The position numbers and the translations under genes are program-made. A DNA stretch of 44,192 nucleotides from Gammaproteobacteria bacterium (lineage in GTDB: Bacteria > Pseudomonadota > Gammaproteobacteria > Burkholderiales > Burkholderiaceae_B). The notes under the pieces were generated by a model. It saw nothing but the letters and a program-made list of their open reading frames with translations. It was not told the DNA's origin and made no database searches. The stretch is from NCBI GenBank assembly GCA_018815245.1, contig JAHIXK010000016.1, forward strand, positions 1 to 44,192, read 5' to 3'. Positions 16,603-25,623 of this stretch are shown here, piece by piece (within the stretch, counting starts at the first letter, position 1; every line of letters starts with the position of its first letter).

Positions 16603-17352
16603 CTATGCCAGCATCGCGAACATCCACGGTATTAACAGCGCACCAAAAATACCATGCAAACCCATGCCCAGGCTGGCGTACCGCCCAGCCTCAGGATGCA
16701 CGGAAAACGCACGCGCAGTGCCAATGCCATGCGCTGCCAAACCCATGATGAAGCCGCGCACCCACCAGCGTTTCATGCCCATTGAATTGAACAGCACAGT
16801 GCCCACCGCTGCGCCCAGAATTCCGGTCACAATCGCGAACAAGGCGGTCAGCGTGGGCGATGCGCCAATTCGTTCACTAACCCCCATGGCAATCGGTGCC
16901 GTAACGGATTTCGCCCACAGGCTTTGCACAATATCCAGGTTGGCACCCAGCAGGTAAGCCGTGCCCAACGCGCTTGCTATGGAAAGAGCACCCCCCACCA
17001 GCAAGGCGACACTTAACAACACCAAGGTGCGGATGGTTTGCCCTTTCACTGCCGTTAAGCCTTGGTAAATCGGCACGGCCAGTGCCACTGTTGCGGTACC
17101 CAGCAAAAAGTGCACAAATTGCGCGCCTTCAAAATACTGCTGATAACTTAAACCTGTGATCTGCAAAAAAGCAGCGAGCAACAGCACCGCGATCATCACT
17201 GGGTTGGTAAATGGATGTTGCCCGCTTTTTCTGTAGCACCACAGGCCAATTTGATAGGCCAGCAGGGTGAGAAACAAGGCACTCAAGGGGTTTCCGCTAA
17301 GGTAAACCCAGATTTCTGGCAGTTCAGCCAAACGGCGGGTGGTTTCAGTCAT
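16603..17352 (-). CDS. lrgB: LrgB/CidB-family membrane protein
   Basis: 249 residues, almost entirely hydrophobic helices. It has the family signatures NPVMIAVLLLAAFL, FLLGTATVALAVPIYQ, LWAKSVTAPIAMGVSERIG and the C-terminal MGLAAHGIGTARAF. LrgB/CidB proteins partner LrgA/CidA and affect murein hydrolase activity, pyruvate or glycolate export and cell lysis in different bacteria; which role holds here is unknown. The gene overlaps lrgA by 8 bases and is probably translated with it. Confidence 0.92.
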   Translation of the reverse strand: MTETTRRLAELPEIWVYLSGNPLSALFLTLLAYQIGLWCYRKSGQHPFTNPVMIAVLLLAAFLQITGLSYQQYFEGAQFVHFLLGTATVALAVPIYQGLTAVKGQTIRTLVLLSVALLVGGALSIASALGTAYLLGANLDIVQSLWAKSVTAPIAMGVSERIGASPTLTALFAIVTGILGAAVGTVLFNSMGMKRWWVRGFIMGLAAHGIGTARAFSVHPEAGRYASLGMGLHGIFGALLIPWMFAMLA

Positions 17353-17719
17353 TTTCTGGTGCCTCGCTTACATCTCCCGGCATGAAGCGGGCCGCCAGGC
17401 GATCCAGCACCAAGGCAGTACCCACCAGGGTTACAACAACACTGGTCAGCAAAGTGAGCAAAATGACCGCACCGAATTCAGCCAACACCGGCCAGAAGAC
17501 CACCACGCCCACAGCCGCTGGAATGAACAGCAAGCCCAGGTTGGCGGTGAACACATTGGCCGTGGTTTGAATATCGATTGGCACACCGCCTTTGGCGAAA
17601 AAAAACAGCAGCAGCGCAATCAGCCCCAGGACTGGCCCCGGAATGGACGGAAACAGCGCAAAACTGAGCAACTCGCCCAAAGCCTGAAAAGCAAGAAGTA
17701 TCGTGAGGGATTTAAGCAT
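17345..17719 (-). CDS. lrgA: LrgA/CidA-family holin-like membrane protein
   Basis: 124 residues from the ATG at 17719. Four hydrophobic helices include the family pattern FQALGELLSFALFPSIPGPV and NLGLLFIPAAVGVV. An in-frame ATG at 17737 would add MALHCH, but the predicted promoter -10 box lies downstream of it (17725-17730), which argues for 17719. No Shine-Dalgarno sequence precedes either start. It works with LrgB as a two-component membrane pair. Confidence 0.9.
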   Translation of the reverse strand: MLKSLTILLAFQALGELLSFALFPSIPGPVLGLIALLLFFFAKGGVPIDIQTTANVFTANLGLLFIPAAVGVVVFWPVLAEFGAVILLTLLTSVVVTLVGTALVLDRLAARFMPGDVSEAPEND

Positions 17720-17724
17720 GTGGC

Positions 17725-17754
17725 AGTGTAGCGCCATGAAATTTTCATAGTCAA
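17725..17754 (-). promoter_or_regulatory. Predicted sigma-70 promoter of lrgAB with palindromic spacer; transcript probably leaderless
   Basis: Reading the minus strand, TTGACT (17754-17749) and TACACT (17730-17725) are separated by 18 bases. The spacer contains the perfect palindrome ATGAAATTTTCAT (17736-17748). Only five bases separate the -10 box from the lrgA ATG at 17719, so the expected transcription start falls at or next to the A of that ATG. A regulator binding the palindrome would control lrgAB directly. Confidence 0.55.
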
Positions 17755-17829
17755 CCTGAAAAAGCCATAGGCGTTAGAATGGAACCTGAAAATAACGCTT
17801 TGAAGAATAAACCCAAGGGGAACAATACA

Positions 17830-18498
17830 ATGAACAAATTCAAATTATCTGCTATCGCACTGACCCTGTTTGCTGCGGGTTGCGCCACAAACGGCAACGG
17901 CATTTACCAGCAACCACAGGCTCCAGTACAGGCAGCCCCAGGTTCGCCAGTTGCGGTAGCGGGCTGCCCCATGGCACCCGAGCGCAAAGTAGACAACACC
18001 AAAACGGCCATTGGCACTGCCGTGGGTGCTATCGGTGGGGCAATTGTTGGCAACACGATTGACGGCAAAAACACCGTGCGCGGTGCCGCCTTGGGTGGCT
18101 TGTTCGGTTACCTGGTGGGCAGCCAGATTGCAGTGCGGGAACAGCGCGATGGTTCCGTGATGCTGGACATTCCCGGTGCAGCATTGTTTGACACCAACAA
18201 AACCGCCATCAAGTCACAGTTCGCCGGTACGCTTGATCAAATTGCAGCAACACTGCGCGACAACCCCAACACCATTGTGTGCGTGATCGGCTACACCGAC
18301 AGCACAGGCAGTGATGAATACAACCAGGACCTGTCAGTGCGCCGCGCACAGTCAGTCACCAGCTTCCTGAGTGGCAAGGGCATTTCAGGTTCACGCTTGA
18401 CACCTGCTGGCTTGGGCGAACGCTTCCCGGTCGCCAGCAACGACAACGAAGCGGGCCGCACACAGAACCGCCGCGTTGAAATGTACGTGCGCAACTAA
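17830..18498 (+). CDS. OmpA-family peptidoglycan-binding lipoprotein with glycine zipper (YiaD-like)
   Basis: 222 residues from the ATG at 17830, preceded by AAGGGG; a longer frame from 17779 would put residues before the signal peptide. The lipobox LFAAGC makes it a lipoprotein. Residues about 55-100 form a glycine-zipper segment (GTAVGAIGGAIVGNTIDGKN, GAALGGLFGYLVG). The C-terminal OmpA domain (about 115-222) has the peptidoglycan contacts GYTDSTGSDEYNQDLSVRRA and NRRVEMYV. It likely tethers the outer membrane to peptidoglycan. It is monocistronic, ending at a strong terminator. Confidence 0.9.
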   Translation: MNKFKLSAIALTLFAAGCATNGNGIYQQPQAPVQAAPGSPVAVAGCPMAPERKVDNTKTAIGTAVGAIGGAIVGNTIDGKNTVRGAALGGLFGYLVGSQIAVREQRDGSVMLDIPGAALFDTNKTAIKSQFAGTLDQIAATLRDNPNTIVCVIGYTDSTGSDEYNQDLSVRRAQSVTSFLSGKGISGSRLTPAGLGERFPVASNDNEAGRTQNRRVEMYVRN

Positions 18499-18511
18499 AT
18501 GCTTGCTGCAT

Positions 18512-18542
18512 AAAAAAAGCCACCTTGCTGGTGGCTTTTTTT
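18512..18542. terminator. Bidirectional rho-independent terminator
   Basis: A7-GCCACC-TTGCT-GGTGGC-T7: a perfect 6-bp GC-rich stem flanked by an A-run and a T-run. It can terminate both the ompA-like gene (+) and fadD (-), which converge here. Confidence 0.93.
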
Positions 18543-18553
18543 GATTTTAACTT

Positions 18554-20323
18554 TTACGCTGTTTCTTTTGGTTTGTCGCGTAGCTCGCGGCGCAGAATTT
18601 TCCCCACCGGTGTTTTGGGCAGGTCGTCGCGGAATTCCACGAACGATGGAATTTTGTAACCAGTCAGGTTTTGACGGCAATGTGCAATCAAGTCTTCCTT
18701 GGTTACGCTTTGGTCTTTCTTCACCACAACCAGCTTCACTTTCTCGCCGGTTACCGGGTCGGGTACACCCACCACGCCACATTCCAGAACACCCGGGTGC
18801 TGGGCAACCACGTCTTCAATTTCATTGGGGAATACGTTGAAACCGCTGACGATAATCATGTCTTTCTTGCGGTCCACAATTTTAACAAACCCGTTTTCGT
18901 CCATTGTGCCGATGTCGCCTGTGGCCAACCAACCATCTTTGTCGATGGTTTTTGCAGTTTCTTCAGGGCGGTTCAGGTAACCCAACATCACTTGCGGGCC
19001 GCGCACACAAATTTCGCCGGGCTCATTCAAGCCAGCCCACAAGCCATCGTCACGCTTCAATCGCACTTCCGTACCAGGAATGGGCAAGCCCACATTGCCG
19101 CGGAATGCAGGGCGCTCACTGCCGTGCAATGGCGGCACGGTTACCACGGGAGAGGTTTCGGTCATGCCAAAACCTTCAGAAATGGCGCAACCTGTGACCT
19201 TGTACCAGCGCTCGGCGATGGGCTGTTGCAAGGCCATGCCACCACTCATTGCGAATTTCATGTCGGAAAAATCACGGCTGCAAAATTCTTCATTGTTCAG
19301 GAATGCGTTGAACAAGGTATTCACCGCGGTGATCACATGGAATTTTTCCTTGCGCAACACTTTCATCACCGTGCCTACGTCACGCGGGTTGGCAATCAGA
19401 ATGTTGCGCGCGCCAAAGGTCATGAACAACATGCAGTTCACGGCCAAAGCATAGATGTGATAAAGCGGCAACATGGTGACCACACAGATGGGGTCTTTGC
19501 CGATGGCTTCGCTCATCCATACAAGACCCTGTTCCATGTTGCTCATCAGGTTGCGATGGGTCAGCATGGCACCCTTCGATACTCCGGTTGTGCCGCCGGT
19601 GTACTGCAGCAAAGCAACGTCATCCAGCTTTAGGCTGGGTTTGGGGTAAGCCACGCCATTACCAGCAGCCAGCGCTTTCTTCAAGGGTACGGCCTGGGGC
19701 AGGTTGTAAGCGGGCACCATCTTTTTGATCTTGCGCATCACGAAGTTGATGATCAAACCCTTCAAGCCACCAAGCAAATCGCCCAACTGTGTGATCACGA
19801 TGTTCTTGATTTTTGTACCATCGAGAGACTGCTGCAGAGTATTGGCAAAGTTCTCAAACACAACAATGGTGGTTGCACCGGAATCTTTCAACTGGTGATT
19901 CAATTCACGCACGGTGTACAAGGGATTGACGTTGGTCAGAGTACAACCCAACTTCATTGCACCCACAAAACACGCCGGGAACTGCACACAGTTGGGCAGC
20001 ATGATGGCCACCACATCACCAGCTTTCACGCCGATCGACTTCAAATACCCGGCAAACTGGTCAGCAAGATCATCAACCTGTTTGTAAGTAAACTCCGTAC
20101 CTGCTGACACAAATGCCGGGCGATCCGCATACTTGATCAAACTTTCCTGAACAAGTTCCAACATGCTGTTGTAGCGCAGGGGGGGCATGTCGCCAGACAC
20201 ACCCGGGGGATAACTTTTGGTCCAGTAATGGGACTCGAAAAGTTCTTGTGCTTCTTTGCTGACAAAACCATTGAATTGATCGGGCGACACCTTGGGGGCG
20301 GCCTCATCGGGACGTGCTGACAT
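18554..20323 (-). CDS. fadD: Long-chain acyl-CoA synthetase
   Basis: 589 residues from the ATG at 20323 (GGAG 9 bases upstream); an in-frame extension upstream lacks family features. The AMP-binding loop is YTGGTTGVSKGAMLTHRNL. The GFGMTETSP motif, WLATGDIGTMDENGFVKIVD and the lysine region TPVGKILRRELRD are all present. It activates fatty acids to acyl-CoA with ATP at the inner membrane, feeding the beta-oxidation operon encoded 3-9 kb away. It is transcribed alone. Confidence 0.93.
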   Translation of the reverse strand: MSARPDEAAPKVSPDQFNGFVSKEAQELFESHYWTKSYPPGVSGDMPPLRYNSMLELVQESLIKYADRPAFVSAGTEFTYKQVDDLADQFAGYLKSIGVKAGDVVAIMLPNCVQFPACFVGAMKLGCTLTNVNPLYTVRELNHQLKDSGATTIVVFENFANTLQQSLDGTKIKNIVITQLGDLLGGLKGLIINFVMRKIKKMVPAYNLPQAVPLKKALAAGNGVAYPKPSLKLDDVALLQYTGGTTGVSKGAMLTHRNLMSNMEQGLVWMSEAIGKDPICVVTMLPLYHIYALAVNCMLFMTFGARNILIANPRDVGTVMKVLRKEKFHVITAVNTLFNAFLNNEEFCSRDFSDMKFAMSGGMALQQPIAERWYKVTGCAISEGFGMTETSPVVTVPPLHGSERPAFRGNVGLPIPGTEVRLKRDDGLWAGLNEPGEICVRGPQVMLGYLNRPEETAKTIDKDGWLATGDIGTMDENGFVKIVDRKKDMIIVSGFNVFPNEIEDVVAQHPGVLECGVVGVPDPVTGEKVKLVVVKKDQSVTKEDLIAHCRQNLTGYKIPSFVEFRDDLPKTPVGKILRRELRDKPKETA

Positions 20324-20582
20324 GTGGCTAATCTCCATGCAAATCAAAGCTGACGCGCAGTGGTGCCGGGTTTTTGGTGCCTCCCTGACCAAGCGTATAG
20401 CCCTGACTTTTTATAAGTGTTGTATAAGTCTTCAGACAGTCGTAACGATATCATTCTTCACTCGATTTGGGTAAGGAACATGTAAGTTTTCACCCTGAAT
20501 CAACCACTTAGACCATTCGCGCGTCGCTTAAAAATTAACAAAACCGGCAACGCCGCCAACAATAATATTTCAGGCTTGGTGA

Positions 20583-20921
20583 ATGATGAATTTCAAAAAA
20601 TTTGAACACCCATTTGGCAGCCACCAGGCGTGGGTCATTGCTCTTTTGTTACTGAGTGCCGACTTGGCTTTCATGACCATGCATACGGTCAATGCATTGA
20701 CTGTGTGGTGGAACAACCCCATGCTCAATATTGAAAAAGACCACGGTTACCCAGAAACTTTTCAGTACTTGAAACACTTTTGGGCAAGCATTCTGTGTGT
20801 TGTTTTGGCGGTCAGGGGCAGAGCATGGCAATTTCTTGCATGGGCTTTTTTGTTCGTCTACTTGCTGGCCGACGATTCACTGACACTTCATGAGCAAGCA
20901 GGATCGGCCGTTGCCGTTTAA
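20583..20921 (+). CDS. Small hypothetical membrane protein, possibly a truncated remnant
   Basis: 112 residues with three hydrophobic stretches (AWVIALLLLSADLAFMTMHT, FWASILCVVLAVRG, FLAWAFLFVYLLADD). The frame ends soon after LLADDSLTLHEQAG. In longer membrane proteins that I recall, a D-D-S-x-x-x-H-E motif of this kind precedes further helices, so the C-terminal part may have been lost. The stop overlaps the end of the convergent glycosyltransferase gene by 4 bases, suggesting a deletion junction. It could equally be an intact orphan small protein. Confidence 0.5.
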   Translation: MMNFKKFEHPFGSHQAWVIALLLLSADLAFMTMHTVNALTVWWNNPMLNIEKDHGYPETFQYLKHFWASILCVVLAVRGRAWQFLAWAFLFVYLLADDSLTLHEQAGSAVAV

Positions 20922-21703
20922 AAGTACTTCGACTTTCGCTGCGGCGAGCTGAAATAAGTTGCAAGCAACCCTGTGGCCACCAGCCAGTGCATGCGCGCCC
21001 GGTCTGGCCTGCGTCGCACAAACGCAAGTGCGGCACGCACCAGCCTGGCTGCAATGTTGTGGGGCCAACGCTCATGTCGGTTCACGAAACACGCCACAGC
21101 CAAGTCTTCATTCACTTTTTTCTGAATATTCAAGTGTGGGTTTTCATAAGAACACAAGGGCGATGTAAGCCGCAACACGCTGCCTTTGTATTCACGAATA
21201 AACCACGCCGCCCATTCTTGGTCTTCTGCTGAAAACACATCTTCACGAAAGCGGCGCTGTAAAAGCAAATGCCGTGGAATCATGGCGCAAGAATTGGCCA
21301 GCCCATTGCGCCCGTCAAATGTGCTTTCGTCAATTTTATCGTGCGCTACAGCGCTGCCTTTGCGGCAATAAAACACCTCGCATTGCATGGCATGGGCTTG
21401 CTGAAATGTTTGTTCAATTAACTGCGCACCCAACAAGGCAACATGGGAACTGTGGATGAGCACATGATCACCCTGAGCTGCGGCAACACCCAGGTGAATG
21501 GCACGTGAGTAATTGAACTCGCCTTCACCGTAAAGCACATGCACATCCGCCAATACGCGCAAGCCTGCCTGCGTTTCAGGCGTGTTGGAGGAATCGACAA
21601 TCACGATTTCCAAAGGAGGTTTCGATTGAGCACGCAGGCATTGAACAGCGCGAAAAATTAAAGGCGTTGCCTCATGCGCGCGGATTATTACTGAGTAAGC
21701 CAT
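20918..21703 (-). CDS. Family 2 glycosyltransferase
   Basis: 261 residues. The N-terminal GT-A fold begins YSVIIRAHEATPLIFRAVQC, with VIVDSSNTPETQ and a GEFNYSRAIHLGVAAAQGDH nucleotide-binding region. The C-terminal half has the EDQEWAAWF acceptor/base-type motif. It probably transfers a sugar to a surface glycan or lipid-linked acceptor. No polysaccharide cluster surrounds it. The start lies about 80 bases after the CoA-transferase stop. Confidence 0.8.
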   Translation of the reverse strand: MAYSVIIRAHEATPLIFRAVQCLRAQSKPPLEIVIVDSSNTPETQAGLRVLADVHVLYGEGEFNYSRAIHLGVAAAQGDHVLIHSSHVALLGAQLIEQTFQQAHAMQCEVFYCRKGSAVAHDKIDESTFDGRNGLANSCAMIPRHLLLQRRFREDVFSAEDQEWAAWFIREYKGSVLRLTSPLCSYENPHLNIQKKVNEDLAVACFVNRHERWPHNIAARLVRAALAFVRRRPDRARMHWLVATGLLATYFSSPQRKSKYF

Positions 21704-21789
21704 TGGATATGCAGACCAACAAATTCAGCCTGTAAAAGTGAGTACCACCAATGCTAACGAAAATGATCTGCTGGGGATGACATTCACCC

Positions 21790-22785
21790 TTACAGTATTT
21801 TTCTGGACTTCACCTCTGCCCGGCTCAGCACTGGGGTAATACAGGCGTCGACGCCCCCAAACACCTGTTCCCAGTGGCTTAAGGGTTGAGAGGCGATAAG
21901 CTGCGTCATCTCGCTGCGAATTTTTACTGCCTGCGGGGTACCGGGCATTGCGCCACGACTCCAGTGAATGTTGATCCATTCCGGTTTGTCCATCGCTTCA
22001 CAGGCTACTTTCCAGAATTTGTGTTCAAGCGAACCCACCGCCAAATGGCGATTATCAAGTGTGCGGTACACGTTATAGCAAGCCAAGCCACCACTGAGCA
22101 AATCCTCTTGATGGCTGGCCGGTTTGCCTGTGAGCATCACCCACATTTGCTCCATGCTCTCGGGCATGATGTTTTGCTTCCACAGGTTGTGGGTCATGGA
22201 CACATCAATACAAGTGCCATTCCCGGTGCGCTGCGCTTTCAGCAAAGCCGCCAAAATGCATTGCACGGCCGCAGAGGTACCCCCAAACAAATCACCAAAC
22301 TGAACTGCCGGCACGGGAATATCACCGTTGGCCGTTTGCAGCCCATCAAGCACACCGCTGAGAGCCATGTAATTGATGTCATGCCCGGCTTTTTCTGCCA
22401 GCGGGCCTTTTTGTCCATAACCGGTGATGCAACACATGACCAATTTTGGGTTCAGTGCTTTCAGGGTGTCGTAACTGCAACCCATCTCGGCCATGACACC
22501 GGGACGAAAGCCATCAATCAGCACATCCGCCCGGGTGGCATGGTCTTTCAAGGCCTGAATACCTTCCGACGTGCGGAAGTCGGCGGTGACAATTGTTTTG
22601 CTGCTGTTCAAGGCGGTGTAAAGCATGGGCATGCTTTTCGCATCGTCGCCATGCGGGGGTTCCATCTTGATGACGGTTGCACCCATTTGCTGCAGAATCA
22701 GCGACGTGGCTGGGCCGGGCAGATTGCGCGACAGGTCAAGAACTACGAAACCATCCAGAAAGGATGAATCAACAACAGGACTCAT
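21790..22785 (-). CDS. CaiB/BaiF-family CoA-transferase, alpha-methylacyl-CoA racemase-like
   Basis: 331 residues from the ATG at 22785. The N-terminus VVLDLSRNLPGPATSLILQQ, the GYGQKGPLAEKAGHDINYM block and FGDLFGGTS are racemase-type. The catalytic pair expected from MCR/AMACR maps to His135 and Asp165, with the same 30-residue spacing. It would epimerise 2-methyl-branched acyl-CoAs so that they can enter beta-oxidation, in keeping with the neighbouring fad genes. The C-terminus stops shortly after DACITPVLSRAEV, about 30 residues earlier than usual, so the protein may be slightly truncated. Confidence 0.85.
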   Translation of the reverse strand: MSPVVDSSFLDGFVVLDLSRNLPGPATSLILQQMGATVIKMEPPHGDDAKSMPMLYTALNSSKTIVTADFRTSEGIQALKDHATRADVLIDGFRPGVMAEMGCSYDTLKALNPKLVMCCITGYGQKGPLAEKAGHDINYMALSGVLDGLQTANGDIPVPAVQFGDLFGGTSAAVQCILAALLKAQRTGNGTCIDVSMTHNLWKQNIMPESMEQMWVMLTGKPASHQEDLLSGGLACYNVYRTLDNRHLAVGSLEHKFWKVACEAMDKPEWINIHWSRGAMPGTPQAVKIRSEMTQLIASQPLSHWEQVFGGVDACITPVLSRAEVKSRKIL

Positions 22786-22967
22786 AACTTGGCACCACCC
22801 CTTTTGAAAGGAACTTTTCTTGCAAAAAAACCACAAAAAATTTTAGTTATTAACGGCTAACCAACCATGCAACCAGTCCATCGTGCTGCTAGCGCCTCAC
22901 CAAACTCGGTAACAGAACACCCAGCTGTTCAACAATCCCGCACAAGGGCAGGGATCAGCGCTGCCCC
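22786..22967. other. Intergenic stretch with a weak hairpin
   Basis: No gene is supported here. An imperfect inverted repeat (ATCCCGC...GCAGGGAT, 22935-22955) could end transcripts arriving from the fad operon. The 80 bases before the CoA-transferase start are A/T-rich and presumably hold its promoter. Confidence 0.35.
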
Positions 22968-23204
22968 CTACTTACCAATGCAACTTCCACCAAATGCCGT
23001 GGCGTTGCGGTTGCCAAGTTCACTGACATTACAATTCCGTGCAACAAGCAATCCGTTTGCAAACACCGATGGTGAAACTGGATACATTGCGCCGTCGGCG
23101 CCACCACATTTCCCAAGGCCCTGACTTTCTTGACCGTCGATTGCAAGTTGCATCAAGTAACGTTGGCACGAACTTGAGTTCGGCATGTTTTCCAAATGAT
23201 CCAT
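22968..23204 (-). CDS. Possible small cysteine-containing protein downstream of fadE
   Basis: An ATG at 23204 opens 78 codons, beginning MDHLENMPNSSSCQRY. The product has four cysteines (SSSCQRY, GKCGGADG, ARNCNVSE, GGSCIGK) and no membrane segment. There is no clear ribosome site. It lies 31 bases after the fadE stop in the same direction. I recognise no family, and a chance frame or gene remnant is possible. Confidence 0.25.
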   Translation of the reverse strand: MDHLENMPNSSSCQRYLMQLAIDGQESQGLGKCGGADGAMYPVSPSVFANGLLVARNCNVSELGNRNATAFGGSCIGK

Positions 23205-23235
23205 CACTTTCCGGTCATTGTAAAAATGCCTGGAC

Positions 23236-25596
23236 TCAAGAATTGACAACCCTTAGGCGCTCACCCCCCTTCACCATCGCACCATGCGCCACCTCATGGC
23301 TAACATTGGGCACATTCGCACACTCAAAGCCCGGTGCGTAGGTAACAGATTCATCACCAAAGAATTCTTGCGGTGTGAATTCGTCCACCATGATGGCTTC
23401 CAGTCCCAAACGGTTGGCACGGTCCAGCAGTTTCTTGTCGGCTGCTGTAATAATGCCCCTGGCCAATGCGGCTTCGGCCATTTCCTGCACGGAACCCTTA
23501 TCCACCAGCTTCGAGCGTCGTGCCTGCATTACTTTCATTTGCACCACTTCGGCTTCTTGCACGGCCTGGAATGCCGCCATCAAGCGCTTCACGCCTGTTG
23601 TGTTGGCCAGCACTTCATCGCTGTCCAAGTCAGCCAGGTTGAATTTGGGCAGGTACAAATCGCCGGTAATGCGGGCTTGTTGCGCGCCACTTTTGGTGAT
23701 TGTTTTTGCCACGGTAGGCACCAAACGATCAAGGCCTGAACCCACCAACGGGTTTACGCGCAGGCTGAAGTAACCCACTGTACGCAGCAAGAAGCCCACC
23801 GCATTGTTGCCGAAGTTGGAATAGATCGATTCAAATGCTTTTTGCACTTTCGCCAAGGCGTATTCACAGGCGTACTGCACCAGTGGCAAGTCTTCCTTGA
23901 TCTCACCTTCGGCCACGTAGCGGCGTACGGTTGAAATGGCCAACAATTGCCAGCCCAAGGCATCGGCAAAATGGCCGGTCAGTTGCTGGCGTGCTTTCAG
24001 CTTGCCACCCACGGTGATCAAGGCCATGTCGGTCAGGAATGAATAGCGTGAAGAGGCCCAGGCCAGCTTGCGCAGGTAAGGCGTTACGCCATCAATTTTT
24101 GGTGTGTTGGCCATGTGGCCACGGGTTAACGTAAGGCCAACCAAGCGGCTTGTGTTCACAACCATGTGGCCGATCCAGCCTTTCAACGCGCTGCTGAATG
24201 TGGGCAGGTCGTTGGCTTCCAGTGCATTCGCAATTTTGAATGCATAGGGGTGGCAACGCACGGCGCCTTGGCCAAAGGTAATCAGCGAACGGGTCATGAT
24301 GTTCGCGCCTTCAACCGTAATGGCAACAGGGGCCGAACAGTAACCGCGACCAATCACGTTGTTGGGGCCTTGCATTACACCGGCACCGGCCATCACGTCC
24401 ATGGCGTTTTTTGCTTGTTCGCGTGACAGCTCGGTGAGGTACGCTTTCCACACGGCCGACACCACAGGGGGCTGCTCGCCGTTGTCCAGCGCGCTGAGCG
24501 CATATACCCGCGCAGCTTCGCTGAGGTAAGCCATGGCTGCAATTTCGGCCAGCTTTTCCTGAATGCCTTCCATTTCAGCAATGGGCATGCCGAACTGCTG
24601 GCGCACACGGGCATACGCGCCCGATGCAGCCGCTGCTGCACGCACACCGCCCACCGCACCGGCTGGCAAGGAAACTGCGCGGCCACCAGCCAGCTGTTCC
24701 ATCAACATGCGCCAGCCTTGGCCTGCACATTCAGCGCCACCGATAATTTCATCAGCGTCAATAACAACGTCGTTGCCAATAATGGGGCCGTTGTAAAAAG
24801 CATCGCCAATTGGCTGGTGGTGCTTGCCCATTTCCAGGCCGGGTGTGCCGCGGTGTACCAGTGCCACGGTAATGCCAGGTTCGGCACCCTTGCCCAACAG
24901 GTTGTCGGGATCATGCAGTTTGAATGCCAGCGAGATTAAATTGGCCACGGGTGCCAAAGTGATGTAGCGCTTGCGGAAATTCAGCTTGATTTGTACTTTG
25001 CCCTCGGCATTTTTAAACACCACGCCACGCGCCAGAATAGAGGCTGCGTCCGATCCTGCTGTGGGTTCGGTCAAACCAAAACACGGCAGGTATTCACCAC
25101 TGGCCAAGCGTGGCAAGTAGTGCTCTTTCTGCCCCTGTGTGCCGTAGTGCTTGATCAGTTCGGCTGCACCCAAACTATTGGGAATCACCACCAATGTAGA
25201 CAGCAATGGGCTGTGCGCCGTGATCACTGACATGATGGTAGAAATGGCATTGGCCGAGAATTCCAGGCCACCAAATTTTTGGGGAATCAGAAAAGAATAG
25301 AAACCTGCAGACGCCAGAAAATCGACTGCGTTTTTCGGAATGACACGTGTCGTCGCAATTTCATGCGGATCGCACATTTCGCACAACTGCTGCACGGGAC
25401 CATCAATGAAATCACGCTCGCGCTGATTCAATTTCGAATAGGGTTCGGCAAACATTTTTGCAAAGTCGGGCTTTCCGGAAAACACCTGCCCGTCGATCCA
25501 CACCGTGCCCGCTTCAAGCGCCTGGCGCTCGGTGGCGGAAATTTGCGGCATGGCTTTGGCTTTGATCAAGCCATTCATGATTGCTTTGAATACCAT
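23236..25596 (-). CDS. fadE: Acyl-CoA dehydrogenase, FadE type
   Basis: 786 residues, close to E. coli FadE (about 814). The FAD-dependent core covers residues about 80-480: CFGLTEPTAGSDAASI in the middle domain and VEGANIMTRSLITFGQGA containing the likely catalytic glutamate. A C-terminal FadE-specific (DUF1974) region follows, with RGHMANTPKIDG and the TPQEFFGDE ending. It introduces the trans-2 double bond into acyl-CoA, the first step of beta-oxidation. CAGGAG lies 8 bases before the ATG. It is the third gene of the operon, 27 bases after the multifunctional enzyme gene. Confidence 0.95.
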   Translation of the reverse strand: MVFKAIMNGLIKAKAMPQISATERQALEAGTVWIDGQVFSGKPDFAKMFAEPYSKLNQRERDFIDGPVQQLCEMCDPHEIATTRVIPKNAVDFLASAGFYSFLIPQKFGGLEFSANAISTIMSVITAHSPLLSTLVVIPNSLGAAELIKHYGTQGQKEHYLPRLASGEYLPCFGLTEPTAGSDAASILARGVVFKNAEGKVQIKLNFRKRYITLAPVANLISLAFKLHDPDNLLGKGAEPGITVALVHRGTPGLEMGKHHQPIGDAFYNGPIIGNDVVIDADEIIGGAECAGQGWRMLMEQLAGGRAVSLPAGAVGGVRAAAAASGAYARVRQQFGMPIAEMEGIQEKLAEIAAMAYLSEAARVYALSALDNGEQPPVVSAVWKAYLTELSREQAKNAMDVMAGAGVMQGPNNVIGRGYCSAPVAITVEGANIMTRSLITFGQGAVRCHPYAFKIANALEANDLPTFSSALKGWIGHMVVNTSRLVGLTLTRGHMANTPKIDGVTPYLRKLAWASSRYSFLTDMALITVGGKLKARQQLTGHFADALGWQLLAISTVRRYVAEGEIKEDLPLVQYACEYALAKVQKAFESIYSNFGNNAVGFLLRTVGYFSLRVNPLVGSGLDRLVPTVAKTITKSGAQQARITGDLYLPKFNLADLDSDEVLANTTGVKRLMAAFQAVQEAEVVQMKVMQARRSKLVDKGSVQEMAEAALARGIITAADKKLLDRANRLGLEAIMVDEFTPQEFFGDESVTYAPGFECANVPNVSHEVAHGAMVKGGERLRVVNS

Positions 25597-25623
25597 GGTT
25601 ACTGCTCCTGTTATTTCAAACGC

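Noticed and set aside
16262-16627. 121-residue minus-strand frame between the MFS and lrgB genes
   Set aside because: It overlaps the tandem stem-loops, has no recognisable domain and a composition unlike neighbouring genes.
18671-19633. 320-residue plus-strand frame inside fadD
   Set aside because: His-rich shadow of a well-conserved acyl-CoA synthetase.
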